A stretch of DNA of 58,151 nt from NCBI GenBank assembly GCA_964620915.1, contig CAZUKP010000014.1:1-58151 (forward strand), given 5' to 3'. The notes under the pieces were generated by a model, which was given only the letters and a program-made list of their open reading frames with translations, ran no database searches and was not told the origin of the DNA. Origin of the DNA: Hyphomicrobium_A sp964620915. GTDB lineage: Bacteria; Pseudomonadota; Alphaproteobacteria; Rhizobiales; Hyphomicrobiaceae. Each line of letters opens with the position of its first letter. Positions within the stretch are counted from its first letter, which is position 1. Both the position numbers and the translations under genes were made by a program. Of the stretch, positions 36,303 through 45,898 are shown one piece after another.

Positions 36303-36324
36303 CCCGGCACACGCTGGGCTTTTT
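36303..36324 (+). terminator. terminator-like hairpin without an upstream gene
   Basis: CCCGGC-ACAC-GCTGGG (one G-U pair) followed by C and TTTTT on the plus strand. The nearest plus-strand gene upstream is the cytochrome b561 gene 2.5 kb away. The hairpin may therefore end an unannotated small RNA that contains the preceding hairpin, or it may be chance. Confidence 0.45.
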
Positions 36325-36699
36325 GAGGCGAGGCTCTGTGATCCAGGCCCGGATCCCGCCCTCGCGTGAAATTCATCGAATTGTGGTTCATATCGACACG
36401 GAATTTGCGCGATCGGAATGCTGCAGCTCGCTATCCGCGCCGTGACCCCGCATCAGTGCGAGGTCCGCAGTGACTTGCCGGTGGCGTCATGCTCCGCACC
36501 TTTTATTGTTGATCCGCCGACGGTCATCCTCACAACCAACGGTGCTGCCCAGGGGGACGCTGGCCATACTCAAGATTGGGATCGCCTACACGCCATACAA
36601 ACAGCGATGGCCGCCAAGCATTAGGTTCAGCCGGACCGGAGCGCATGTCAAGGAGCGCTTGCGGACTAACACTTCAAAAATGCGAAAAACTGCGGCACG

Positions 36700-37635
36700 G
36701 TGAACGGGCCAAATTGGACACATGGACCCCGAATTTTGCTTTTCGCATCTGATCTTATGGACGAAACCCTACCCCTCAAACCGTTTCGATGGAACATCGC
36801 CAAACGCGAGCAGATTGGTGATCTCTGCGACGTGGAGGCGAGCGAAACATATCGGAGTTTCGAAAATCACTTACGTACGGCGACCGCGCGCGTCTTGGCC
36901 TTGGCAGGAGATAGCGATCTTGTCTTCGTCGGTCGCTCGCCCGACTGCCTATTCGACTACCTGAGCGGCATTCTCGAGGGTATTCCAGATGCGCCGTCCC
37001 TGACATTGCTGCACTTTTCCGCGCCGTACGAGCCGGCGGACAAGCTTGCCAAGACACACCAGCAAGAACTTGAGGCGCTCTTCACTTATTTCACTTCCGA
37101 ACGGCTCGATCCTCAGTCCATAGCGTCTTACGGAAAGCAAGTTCGCTTCATCGATGTCGTCAACAGCGGACAGACGTTCGGCAGGCTTGTCGACTATCTG
37201 CGCCACTGGGCCGAGCAACAGGGTGCTGATTGGAATGTCGTTCAACGGCGCATCGGGTTTGTGGGATTGACGGTACGAACGCAAACGGGCCCGAATGTAT
37301 GGCGCTGGTGGCAGCATGAACCGTGGGTCACGAAGCTTAACAAGACACCTATCGGTAACGTATCGGTCCCATGTAAGTTCTGGGAGTTCATAGCGAACAA
37401 CGCGGAAAAGCCGACCCCGTCTCATCAGATTTACCGATGGGCGTCGCCGGACGTAACGACACCGCACCACGATCCGCCTCGCCTAAAGGGGCTGCGTCTC
37501 GCGATCGATAACTACGACCGGGGCCGAGACAAGGAAGAGCGCGTAAAGTTCATCCGTGAACTCACTGGTCTCCCAGCGATGCGCCAAGCTTGGCTGCGCA
37601 GCCTCGTTCTGCGATTGAGGGGCATCGCTGCGTGA
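36700..37635 (+). CDS. unrecognised protein with PRTase-like motif
   Basis: I do not recognise a family. The 311-residue frame has plausible coding composition and no competing gene. Segment DLVFVGRSPDCLFDYLSG (73-90) followed by QVRFIDVVNSGQTFGRLVDYL (147-167) resembles a type I phosphoribosyltransferase, where DVVNSGQTF would occupy the PRPP-binding position usually written as two acids-x-x-T-G-x-T. No signal peptide or membrane helix is seen. The C-terminal part is basic and Trp-rich near 204-211. Start is uncertain: GTG 36700 has no clear ribosome site and ATG 36757 is an alternative. It stands alone, convergent with parE. Confidence 0.65.
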   Translation: MNGPNWTHGPRILLFASDLMDETLPLKPFRWNIAKREQIGDLCDVEASETYRSFENHLRTATARVLALAGDSDLVFVGRSPDCLFDYLSGILEGIPDAPSLTLLHFSAPYEPADKLAKTHQQELEALFTYFTSERLDPQSIASYGKQVRFIDVVNSGQTFGRLVDYLRHWAEQQGADWNVVQRRIGFVGLTVRTQTGPNVWRWWQHEPWVTKLNKTPIGNVSVPCKFWEFIANNAEKPTPSHQIYRWASPDVTTPHHDPPRLKGLRLAIDNYDRGRDKEERVKFIRELTGLPAMRQAWLRSLVLRLRGIAA

Positions 37636-37656
37636 TGGGTACGTCACGTTGAGCGA

Positions 37657-39672
37657 TCAAATATCCAGGTCTTGGGCGAAGGCGGCATGCTCTTGGATGA
37701 AGCGGAAGCGGGCTTCCGGTTTTGAGCCCATCAGCGCGTTGACGGCCTGAGAAATCTCGCTTCGGTCGCCCTCACCAATCTCAACGCGAAGAAGCATGCG
37801 CCGCTTGGGATCCATGGTCGTCTCTTTAAGCTGGCTGGCGTTCATTTCGCCAAGACCTTTGAAGCGGCTTATCTCCACCTTCTGACCTGACTTAAATTCT
37901 TTCTTGATCAGCTCGTCCTTGTGCTTTTCATCGCGCGCATAAAAGGTCTTGGCGCCTTGTGACAGCTTGTAGAGCGGGGGGACAGCCAGATAGAGGTGCC
38001 CGTTCTCGACGAGGGCCGGCATTTCCGAATAGAAGAATGTGATCAAGAGCGAAGCGATGTGCGCGCCGTCAACGTCAGCGTCCGTCATCACGATCACGCG
38101 CTCGTAGCGCAAATCCTCATCGCGGTAGCGTGTGCCGGAGCCGGCGCCGAGTGCTTGGATGAGATCCGATAAGAGCTGGTTTTGCGCCAGCTTGGCCGAC
38201 GTGGCGTTCGCCACGTTCAGGATCTTGCCGCGGAGCGGGAGGATGGCTTGAGTCTCGCGCATGCGCGCGCTCTTTGCGGAGCCACCAGCTGAATCGCCTT
38301 CTACGATGAAGATCTCGGTTCCTTGGGCTGTCTGGATGGTGCAGTCGGCCAATTTGCCCGGAAGGCGCAGTTTGCGCGTTGCTGACTGGCGGCCAACCTC
38401 CTTCTCGCGTTTGCGCTTCAAACGCTCTTCGGCGCGGTCGATGACCCACTCGAGCAATTGCGTTGCCTGCACAGGACTGTCGGCGAGCCAGTGGTCGAAG
38501 GCGTCGCGGACGGTCGACTCGACGATGCGTGCGGCTTCTTGCGTCGCAAGGCGATCCTTGGTCTGGCCCTGAAATTCGGGTTCGCGAATGAAGACGGCCA
38601 GCATGCCGGCGGCCGTGCCCAACACGTCGTCGGCAGTGATCTGAGCGGCGCGGCGGCTGTTGGTGAGCTCGCCGTAGGCGCGCAGGCCTTTGGTGAGGGC
38701 TTGGCGCAGGCCGTTTTCGTGCGTGCCGCCGTCAGGTGTCGGGATCGTATTGCAGTAAGAGCGCAGAAACCCGTCCCGGTCGGCGGTCCAGGCGATCGCC
38801 CATTCGACCGAGCCGTGACCATTGCTGCTCTTAGTGCGCCCGGAAAAGATCTCCTTGGTGACAAGCGTCTGGCCGCCGATTTCAGAGAGGAGATAGTCTT
38901 TGAGGCCGCCCGGAAAATGGAATGTTGCTTCGGCCGGCGTGCCGTCGGTTATGAGAGAGGGATCGCAGCTCCAGCGGATCTCGACACCGCCGAAAAGATA
39001 GGCCTTAGAGCGCGCCATCCTGAGTAGCCGCGCGGGCTTGAAGGTCGCCCCGCGCCCGAAGATCTTGGTATCGGGCTTAAATCGTATGCGTGTGCCGCGG
39101 CGGTTCTTGATGGAGCCTAGCTTCTGCAGCTTTGTTTGCGGGGTGCCGCGCGCGAACGTCATGCGGTAGAGCTGCTGGCCGCGTGCAACCTCGACCTCAA
39201 GCTCCTCGGAAAGCGCATTGACGACCGACACGCCCACGCCGTGAAGACCGCCCGAAGTGTTGTAGACTTTGCTCTCGAATTTGCCACCCGAGTGCAGCGT
39301 GGTCATGATTACTTCCAGCGCCGACTTCGGCTTGTACTTCGGGTGCGGATCGACGGGGACGCCACGGCCGTTGTCGGAAACTGAAAGAAAGCCATCCTTG
39401 TCGAAGCGCACTTCGATCCAACTGGCGAAACCGGCGACGGCCTCATCCATGGAATTGTCAATCACCTCAGCGAAGAGGTGGTGCAACGCCTTCTCGTCCG
39501 TGCCGCCGATGTACATGCCCGGCCGACGTCGTACCGGCTCCAGGCCTTCAAGGACCTCGATGTCGGCGGCGGTATAGGCGTCTGAGGCATCGCCGCTGCG
39601 GGGTGAGCGGCGCGTCTTGTCGGTCATGAAGGTTTCAAACGTTGAGAAGAGGTCGCGTACGGCTCCGGCCAT
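37657..39672 (-). CDS. parE: DNA topoisomerase IV subunit B
   Basis: ParE is the ATPase subunit of topoisomerase IV, which separates daughter chromosomes. The 671-residue length and the spacing between ATPase and TOPRIM domains fit ParE rather than the longer GyrB. ATPase landmarks are RRRPGMYIGGTDE, DNSMDEA (ATP-site Asn), DNGRGVP and TSGGLHGVG. TOPRIM shows VEGDSAGGSAK and TDADVDGAHI. The start could be ATG 39672 (used here; MAGAVRDLF) or 39627 (MTDKTRR); neither has a strong ribosome site. Confidence 0.95.
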   Translation of the reverse strand: MAGAVRDLFSTFETFMTDKTRRSPRSGDASDAYTAADIEVLEGLEPVRRRPGMYIGGTDEKALHHLFAEVIDNSMDEAVAGFASWIEVRFDKDGFLSVSDNGRGVPVDPHPKYKPKSALEVIMTTLHSGGKFESKVYNTSGGLHGVGVSVVNALSEELEVEVARGQQLYRMTFARGTPQTKLQKLGSIKNRRGTRIRFKPDTKIFGRGATFKPARLLRMARSKAYLFGGVEIRWSCDPSLITDGTPAEATFHFPGGLKDYLLSEIGGQTLVTKEIFSGRTKSSNGHGSVEWAIAWTADRDGFLRSYCNTIPTPDGGTHENGLRQALTKGLRAYGELTNSRRAAQITADDVLGTAAGMLAVFIREPEFQGQTKDRLATQEAARIVESTVRDAFDHWLADSPVQATQLLEWVIDRAEERLKRKREKEVGRQSATRKLRLPGKLADCTIQTAQGTEIFIVEGDSAGGSAKSARMRETQAILPLRGKILNVANATSAKLAQNQLLSDLIQALGAGSGTRYRDEDLRYERVIVMTDADVDGAHIASLLITFFYSEMPALVENGHLYLAVPPLYKLSQGAKTFYARDEKHKDELIKKEFKSGQKVEISRFKGLGEMNASQLKETTMDPKRRMLLRVEIGEGDRSEISQAVNALMGSKPEARFRFIQEHAAFAQDLDI

Positions 39673-39976
39673 GCGTAGCGTTTCCCGTCGTGGCAATGCT
39701 GCCGCCGAGCACGAGACGCGGGGCACAAGGGCCGCGCTCAAGCGAATCTAGGTTTTCGTGGCCTGAGTTCGCACGGCTGACGGGGATTTGGCAAGTCTAG
39801 GCGAGGGAAGGAGCGCGTGTCGCAAGTCGAAAGATGCGGGAGAGCCACGGAAGGTCCCCCCTCATCTCCTGGGGGACCGCGGGTTGCGCGGCCCTGAGAA
39901 CCTACCTACCAAGGATTTTGGAGGCGTCCGGGAGTGGAGCCGGGGCGCGGCTTTGCATCAAGCACGGGAGATGGCA

Positions 39977-40690
39977 ATGGCGACTGTTGTGGTGCCGCTG
40001 GAGCCGGTCGGGCGCGCGCTTCGCGCGACCGCCACCCTTTCGTTTGTCTCAGGATTTGTCGATGTCGTGGGGTTCGTCGCGCTGTCGGGACTGTTCGCCT
40101 CCTACATCACGGGCAACTTGACCTCGATCGGTTCGGATATCGTGCATTCCGACCCGGGCATCTGGCCGAAGCTGTTGGCACTGCCAACCTTCGTCGTATT
40201 TGTCGTGATCACCCGGTTCGTCGTCCTGCACTACGACCACCAGGAGAAGTCTCCGTTGCGCGTGCTTCTCGTCGGGCAGGCCGTCCTGCTCGCCGCCTGC
40301 ATGGTTGCGGGAATTCGCTTTTCGCCGTTCGCAGACCCAGAAACGTCAGGCGCAATTCTCACAGGCATGCTGGGCGTTTCGGCGATGGCGGTGCAGAACG
40401 GTTATGCGCGTCTCACCTTTGCAGCCCACCCCTCAACCACGATCATGACGACCAATGCCGCACAGGCGGTCGTTGATCTTGTCGACATGTGGCGCGGCTC
40501 TCCGAAGGTGAGTGGACCAGCTCGAGACCGGTTTGCACATACGGGGCCAATGATCTTTGCCTTCATTGTTGGCAGCATCAGCGGGGCGTATTGCTATCTC
40601 GCGCTGTCTTTCGTTGCTCTGACAGTGCCAATCGTCGCACTTTTGGTTCTGATTTGGATCGCGCCGACCGCAAAAGTCGCCACCAACTAA
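39977..40690 (+). CDS. DUF1275 (YoaK-family) membrane protein
   Basis: A 237-residue inner-membrane protein of the DUF1275 family, about six helices, function unknown. The family hallmark SFVSGFVDVVGFVALSGLFASYITGNL is at the N-terminus and GMLGVSAMAVQNGYARL in the middle, with TTIMTTNAAQAVVDL following. The start at ATG 39977 has GGGAG six bases upstream. Its TAA stop overlaps the panC stop on the other strand, so the two genes converge with no spacer. Confidence 0.9.
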   Translation: MATVVVPLEPVGRALRATATLSFVSGFVDVVGFVALSGLFASYITGNLTSIGSDIVHSDPGIWPKLLALPTFVVFVVITRFVVLHYDHQEKSPLRVLLVGQAVLLAACMVAGIRFSPFADPETSGAILTGMLGVSAMAVQNGYARLTFAAHPSTTIMTTNAAQAVVDLVDMWRGSPKVSGPARDRFAHTGPMIFAFIVGSISGAYCYLALSFVALTVPIVALLVLIWIAPTAKVATN

Positions 40691-41637
40691 GCGGCAACAT
40701 TGTCGATTAGCCGCGTTTTTCCAAGCCACGCGGCTCCCAAGACGCGAAGTGGCTTGTCAGCTTGCTCGCTCACCACTTTTAACGTTTCGGCCTCTCGTAC
40801 CGCGATGTAGTCGACCTTCGCAAAGCCTGCGGCTTCCAGCTCGCGTCGCGCGTTGTCACAGATGGTGTCGAGCACTGCGAGCTGCGGTTCAATGCGCGGT
40901 CGGCGGGGCTCGGGCAGTAAGGGGGCCGCACGCGGTGCACGAGACTTGTTCTCTTGTGGACCTGAGCCTCGTACGGCCGCCGCCGCAGCTGCCGCCACAT
41001 CCTTCAGAATTTTGTAGAGTTCCGGAGCGATGATGCGCTCCTTGTCCGAGAGGTACGCATTGCGGGAAGACAGCGCCAAGCCGCTGTCCTCGCGTACGGT
41101 CGGCACCGCCACGATCTGTAAAGGCAGATTGAGGTCACGCACCATTTGCCGGACGACGCAGAGCTGCTGATAGTCCTTTTCTCCGAACATCGCGAAGTCG
41201 GGTGTCGCTGAACAGAATAGCTTGCAGCATACGGTTGCCACGGCGCCGAAAAAGTGCGGCCGGAATTCTGCCTCAAGCCCGAGGGCCGCGCCTGCCGGGG
41301 TTATCGGAGTGGCAAATCCCTCCGGGTACATGTCACCGGGCGCTGGTGCCCAAACGAGGTGGCAGCCAGCTTGCTCGAGTTTCTCCAGATCACTGGCCTC
41401 ATCACGCGGGTAGCGGTCGAGGTCTTCGTGCGGTGCAAACTGGGTCGGGTTCACGAAAATAGAGACGAGCGTGCGGTCCGCTCGTGTGGTGGCGGCGTCA
41501 ACGAGCGCCATGTGACCAGAGTGCAAGGCACCCATGGTTGGAACGAGCGCGATCGATTGACCATTACCGCGCCAATTGGCCGTGGCGCGCCTAAGTTCAT
41601 CTACCGTCCTGACAACATTGATGTTTTTCTGTGCCAC
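40687..41637 (-). CDS. panC: pantothenate synthetase with an insertion
   Basis: PanC joins pantoate and beta-alanine using ATP, giving pantothenate, the coenzyme A precursor. The ATP motif HSGH (39-42, after PTMGAL) and RDEASDLEKL, FGEKDYQQL and LALSSRNAYL are all present. At 316 residues it exceeds the usual 280-290 because of an Ala run (about 214-221) followed by a Pro/Arg-rich stretch to about residue 255, within the C-terminal domain. Downstream the family sequence resumes (VDYIAVREAETL). The start is GTG 41637 after GAGGG. panB is not in the window. Confidence 0.94.
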   Translation of the reverse strand: MAQKNINVVRTVDELRRATANWRGNGQSIALVPTMGALHSGHMALVDAATTRADRTLVSIFVNPTQFAPHEDLDRYPRDEASDLEKLEQAGCHLVWAPAPGDMYPEGFATPITPAGAALGLEAEFRPHFFGAVATVCCKLFCSATPDFAMFGEKDYQQLCVVRQMVRDLNLPLQIVAVPTVREDSGLALSSRNAYLSDKERIIAPELYKILKDVAAAAAAAVRGSGPQENKSRAPRAAPLLPEPRRPRIEPQLAVLDTICDNARRELEAAGFAKVDYIAVREAETLKVVSEQADKPLRVLGAAWLGKTRLIDNVAA

Positions 41638-41792
41638 GGGACCCTCGCGCCGGTTTAAGGTCAGGCGGGAAGCTCTGTCAGCTGGGTCGCAACGTCAAGA
41701 GTGGATGGCTGGGACACGCCGCGCGCGGCGTCTGCCGATTTGCTAGACTGGTTTAGATCGAATCGTGAGTGGCGGGGCGCGACGAGGATGAC

Positions 41793-44700
41793 ATGGTCGC
41801 ATTGAAGCGGACTGATTTTTCCGACGGCAAGGGGGACGAGGCAGTCAATCTGCCACCTCTCGATGAGATTTCAGCCCATCATCTGATCGACGAGACGCGG
41901 CTCGTGGGCCGCCTGATCGAGCGCGCGGTCTTCACAGAGGACGAGCGCCGGCGCGCTTCTGAGATTGCCCGCCGGCTCGTTTATTCGGCGCGGGCTAATC
42001 AGGGCAAACATGCGGGCGTCGACGCCTTCATGCGCGAATACGGCCTATCCAGCGAGGAAGGCGTGATCTTGATGTGCATCGCTGAAGCGTTGCTCAGGAT
42101 CCCGGACTCTGAGACGGCCGACAAGCTCATCGCGGAGCAGATTTCCGGCGGGGACTGGGAGCGCCACCTGGGGCATTCCGAAAGTGCGTTCGTCAATGCT
42201 TCGACTTGGGCGCTGTTGCTAACGGGACGTGTCGTCAAACTGAAGGAGGCGCGCGGGTTCAATCCTTTTGATGCCCTGAAACGCCTTGTTGCGCGTTCCG
42301 GAGATCCGGTTATCCGCCAGGCCATTCGCCAAGCTGTGAGAATACTTGGCGACCAGTTTGTTTTGGGACGCGACATTAAGGAGGCCGTTTCCCGCGCCGA
42401 GTGGTACGAGGATCAAGGGTATCTCTTCTCTTACGACATGTTAGGCGAGTCCGCTAGAACGGAGAAAGACGCCGAAGCTTACTTTGAGCGCTACATGGGG
42501 GCGATCGACTACGTAGGTCAGGTCGCGGGGCCCTTCAGCGCCACGCACCTGGATGCGCTCTATGCGCGGCCTGGGCTTTCTGTAAAGCTTTCTGCGCTTC
42601 ACCCTCGCTTTGAGCCTGGCAAAGAAAAGCGCCTGAAGGCTGAACTCGTGCCGCGACTGGTAACGCTTGCGCGCGCCGCGCGCTCGCGTGGCTTGGCCAT
42701 GACGATCGATGCGGAAGAGCAAGACCGGCTTGAGGTCACACTCGAAATGTTTGGTGCCGCATTTTCAAATTCGGCGCTTGATGATTGGAACGGCTTGGGC
42801 CTCGCGGTCCAGGCTTACGGCAAACGGGCAGTTCCCGTGCTGCGTTGGCTGCGGCGGCTCTCAGATGGCGCAGGCAAGCGCATACCCGTCCGCCTTGTGA
42901 AAGGCGCCTATTGGGACAGCGAGATCAAATGGGCACAGGAGCGCGGGTTTGAAGACTACCCTGTCTTCACACGCAAGCTGCATACGGATGTGTCCTATCT
43001 GGCGACGATGCGCCTGCTGCTGAGTGACCCGAAGGCATTCTACCCTCAGTTCGCCACACACAATGCGCTGACGCTCGCGTCGGCGCACGTGGCCGGAGGT
43101 GCTGCGGCTTTCGAGTTCCAGCGTCTCCACGGCATGGGGGAGGCGCTCTACGAAGAGGTCTTAGGACCAGGCAAGCTCGACCGGCCGTGCCGAATTTATG
43201 CTCCTGTGGGTGGGCATGAGGATCTGTTGGCCTATCTCGTGCGCCGCCTTCTTGAGAACGGCGCCAACACCTCATTCATCAACCGAGTCTCCGATGATGA
43301 GGCTCCCGTCGGCGAAATCATTCGCGATCCTGTTGAGGCTGCGGAGCAAGAACGCAGCGGGGCCGTCAAGCGCGTGGGCAATATTCCCCCGCCGCGCGAC
43401 ATCTACTTGCCGGCGCGCAAGGCAAGTAGCGGATTGCCACTTGGCGAGGCCGCGGTGCGCGGCGAGCTCCTATCGAAAATGGCTCAAGCGCTCGAGGATC
43501 CACTCGAGGCGGGCCCGATCATAGCCGGAGAAGCAACGACGGGTGGTGATGTTGCGGGTCTCGTCATTTGCCCACACGATAATCGCGAGCGCGTGGGCAC
43601 GGTGCGCATTGCCACGCCTTCACAAACCGATGCGGCAATTGAAAGTGCAACAGCTGCCCTCCACGCATGGGACCGTCTGGGTGGTGCGCGTCGCGCGGAA
43701 ATCCTCGAACGGGCGGCCGATCTTTTCGAGCGCGACAGACCGCAACTAATGGCAGTGATGGTGCGCGAGGCGGGCAAGACGCTTGAAGGTGCACAGGGCG
43801 ACGTGCGCGAGGCTGTCGACTATTTGCGCTATTACGCGACAGAGGCGCGCCGTTTGTTTGGAGACGCGGCAAGACTTACCAGTCCCACTGGTGAGCGCAA
43901 TACGTTGGAGCTGCGCGGCCGCGGACCATTCGCCTGCATAGCGCCTTGGAATTTTCCGCTGGCAATATTCGTGGGCCAAGTGGCCGCTGCGCTTGCAGCG
44001 GGGAACACGGTGCTTGCCAAACCTGCTGAGCAGACACCCACTACCGCGTTTCTTGCCACACGACTTCTGCATGAGGCCGGAGTCCCAGGCGACGTGCTGC
44101 ATTTGTTGATTGGCAGTGGCCGCCTTGGTGAGGCGCTGGTCAAAGACACTCGCATAAAAGGCATCGCCTTCACGGGGTCCAACGAAACGGCGTGGGCCAT
44201 TCAAAAGGCGCTCGCAGAGCGACGAAGCGCCATTGTTCCGTTCATCGCGGAGACGGGTGGAATTAACGCGATGATCGCGGACTCGAGCGCGTTGCCCGAG
44301 CAGGTGGTGCGCGACTGCGTGCAATCTGCATTCGATAGTGCGGGCCAAAGGTGTTCGGCTGCGCGCGTTCTGTTTGTGCAGGAGGACTCCGCTGACGTTA
44401 CGATCGAGATGCTGGTCGGTGCCGTTGAGGCATTGGACGTTGGAGATCCATTCGACTATGCGACCGACATCGGCCCTGTGATAGACGAGGTGGCGCAAGA
44501 CCAGCTTGAAAGCCACAAAATGCGCATGCAGCGGGAAGCGCGCGAGCTGGTTGATCTTTTGGTCCCGGACCACTGCCGGGCAGGAACCTACGTGACGCCG
44601 GCGGTCTATGAGATCGAGCGCCTGAGCGTACTGGAGCGAGAGATCTTTGGGCCAATCCTACACGTCGTGCGTTATCAGCGCGGCCATCTTGGCAAGGTCG

Positions 44701-44999
44701 TGGAGGCCATAAACGCGACCGGGTATGGCCTCACACTCGGGCTGCACAGCCGCATTGGTGCTGTGGCAGACTTTGTTGCCGAACACGCGCGCGTCGGAAA
44801 TCTCTACGTTAATCGCAACCAGATTGGCGCTGTTGTCGGCGTGCAGCCGTTCGGTGGCGAGGGACTATCGGGTACGGGACCGAAGGCTGGCGGCCCCAAT
44901 ACGCTGCGTGCGTACGCGACGGAGCGGGTGCGAACGACCGACATTACGGCGACTGGCGGCAATCTCCAGCTACTCACCGCCACGGTCACAGATGGTTAA
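41793..44999 (+). CDS. putA: bifunctional proline dehydrogenase / P5C dehydrogenase
   Basis: PutA oxidises proline to glutamate in two steps, FAD-dependent proline dehydrogenase then NAD-dependent P5C dehydrogenase. The 1068-residue protein lacks an N-terminal ribbon-helix-helix DNA-binding domain, so it is the shorter, non-repressor class. Proline dehydrogenase landmarks include RLVKGAYWDSEIK. The aldehyde dehydrogenase half has APWNFPLAIF, FTGSNETA and the catalytic Cys in SAGQRCSAARV. GAGG five bases before ATG 41793 sets the start; a GTG at 41769 is possible. No adjacent putP or Lrp gene is present. Confidence 0.96.
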   Translation: MVALKRTDFSDGKGDEAVNLPPLDEISAHHLIDETRLVGRLIERAVFTEDERRRASEIARRLVYSARANQGKHAGVDAFMREYGLSSEEGVILMCIAEALLRIPDSETADKLIAEQISGGDWERHLGHSESAFVNASTWALLLTGRVVKLKEARGFNPFDALKRLVARSGDPVIRQAIRQAVRILGDQFVLGRDIKEAVSRAEWYEDQGYLFSYDMLGESARTEKDAEAYFERYMGAIDYVGQVAGPFSATHLDALYARPGLSVKLSALHPRFEPGKEKRLKAELVPRLVTLARAARSRGLAMTIDAEEQDRLEVTLEMFGAAFSNSALDDWNGLGLAVQAYGKRAVPVLRWLRRLSDGAGKRIPVRLVKGAYWDSEIKWAQERGFEDYPVFTRKLHTDVSYLATMRLLLSDPKAFYPQFATHNALTLASAHVAGGAAAFEFQRLHGMGEALYEEVLGPGKLDRPCRIYAPVGGHEDLLAYLVRRLLENGANTSFINRVSDDEAPVGEIIRDPVEAAEQERSGAVKRVGNIPPPRDIYLPARKASSGLPLGEAAVRGELLSKMAQALEDPLEAGPIIAGEATTGGDVAGLVICPHDNRERVGTVRIATPSQTDAAIESATAALHAWDRLGGARRAEILERAADLFERDRPQLMAVMVREAGKTLEGAQGDVREAVDYLRYYATEARRLFGDAARLTSPTGERNTLELRGRGPFACIAPWNFPLAIFVGQVAAALAAGNTVLAKPAEQTPTTAFLATRLLHEAGVPGDVLHLLIGSGRLGEALVKDTRIKGIAFTGSNETAWAIQKALAERRSAIVPFIAETGGINAMIADSSALPEQVVRDCVQSAFDSAGQRCSAARVLFVQEDSADVTIEMLVGAVEALDVGDPFDYATDIGPVIDEVAQDQLESHKMRMQREARELVDLLVPDHCRAGTYVTPAVYEIERLSVLEREIFGPILHVVRYQRGHLGKVVEAINATGYGLTLGLHSRIGAVADFVAEHARVGNLYVNRNQIGAVVGVQPFGGEGLSGTGPKAGGPNTLRAYATERVRTTDITATGGNLQLLTATVTDG

Positions 45000-45080
45000 G
45001 GGCGCACGGCAAATGTTGCGAGGCGGTGCACTTCTCGCCATGTTTGTAGAAGAGCACGCCGTGCCCCCGGAGCCCCGCTT

Positions 45081-45884
45081 ATGATTTTTCGCAAGTCGGC
45101 CAGGACCAAGTCCCCGAACATATTGGCGGAGGAGGCTGCCGCCGGAAATGCACCAGCCGTCACCGGCAAGGAGGCTGGCGTTCCTGCCAAGGAACGCTCA
45201 AGCGATGCCGACGTTGCCGAGTTCATCGCCAAGATGAAATCCGCGGCGCCGATCGCCACGAGCGGACGAGGGCGCTTGGTTTTCGCCATGGATGCCACCA
45301 TGAGCCGGGCGCCGACCTGGGACATGGCGCTCAAGCTTCAAGGCGACATGTTTCAGGCGGTCAAGCAAGTCGGCGGGCTCGATGTTCAGCTCGTCTATTT
45401 TCGCGGAATGGGAGAATGCCGCGCTTCGAGATGGGTTTCGGACCCGGATGCGTTGGCGCGTCTGATGACGAGCGTGGCGTGCCACGGTGGTCTCACGCAG
45501 ATCGGCAAAGTGCTTGCGCAAGCGATTGAGGAGAGCGGCAGGCGGAAGGTCAACGCGCTGGTTTATGTTGGAGACTGTATGGAGGAGGACATCGACCAGC
45601 TGTGCGCGCGTGCCGGAAAGCTCGCTCTGCTCGGCGTTCCGGTATTCCTTTTTCAAGAAGGCCGCGATGCGCGCGCGGAGCGCGCGTTCAAAGAGATCGC
45701 GCGCCTCACGAATGGCGCTTACTGCCGATTTGACCCCGGTTCCGCGCAACAGCTTCGCGATCTGTTGACAGCCGTTGCCGTTTACGCGGCGGGCGGCCAG
45801 AAGGCGCTGCTGGCGCTGAGTGCGCAAGGGCACGGTGCGGGTGCCCGTCTATTGCTCGACCAGTTGAAACAACCCGGCCGCTGA
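45081..45884 (+). CDS. VWA-domain protein
   Basis: A 267-residue cytoplasmic protein. After about 55 disordered residues, the von Willebrand A-type fold opens with LVFAMDATMSR. The metal (MIDAS) positions Asp71, Thr73 and Ser75 are intact, with Thr139 and Asp165 (VGDCMEED) as further candidate ligands. There is no signal peptide. I know of no characterised member of this exact family. It lies 82 bases after putA and 14 bases before the membrane J-domain gene, so the pair is probably one transcript. A chaperone-linked role is inference. Confidence 0.8.
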   Translation: MIFRKSARTKSPNILAEEAAAGNAPAVTGKEAGVPAKERSSDADVAEFIAKMKSAAPIATSGRGRLVFAMDATMSRAPTWDMALKLQGDMFQAVKQVGGLDVQLVYFRGMGECRASRWVSDPDALARLMTSVACHGGLTQIGKVLAQAIEESGRRKVNALVYVGDCMEEDIDQLCARAGKLALLGVPVFLFQEGRDARAERAFKEIARLTNGAYCRFDPGSAQQLRDLLTAVAVYAAGGQKALLALSAQGHGAGARLLLDQLKQPGR

Positions 45885-45898
45885 GGCGCATTCGCTCT

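Larger units (their letters stand above)
36126..36699. other. 574-base non-coding stretch with two hairpins
   Basis: No credible gene. Two short plus-strand frames (for example 36418-36624) lack any family signal. The notable contents are the hairpin at 36254-36287 and a terminator-like hairpin at 36303-36324, described separately. A small RNA, or the leader of one of the flanking genes, is possible. No promoter hexamers convinced me. Confidence 0.7.

Noticed and set aside
36418..36624. A 68-codon plus-strand frame in the non-coding stretch.
   Set aside because: No ribosome site, no family features and ordinary non-coding composition.
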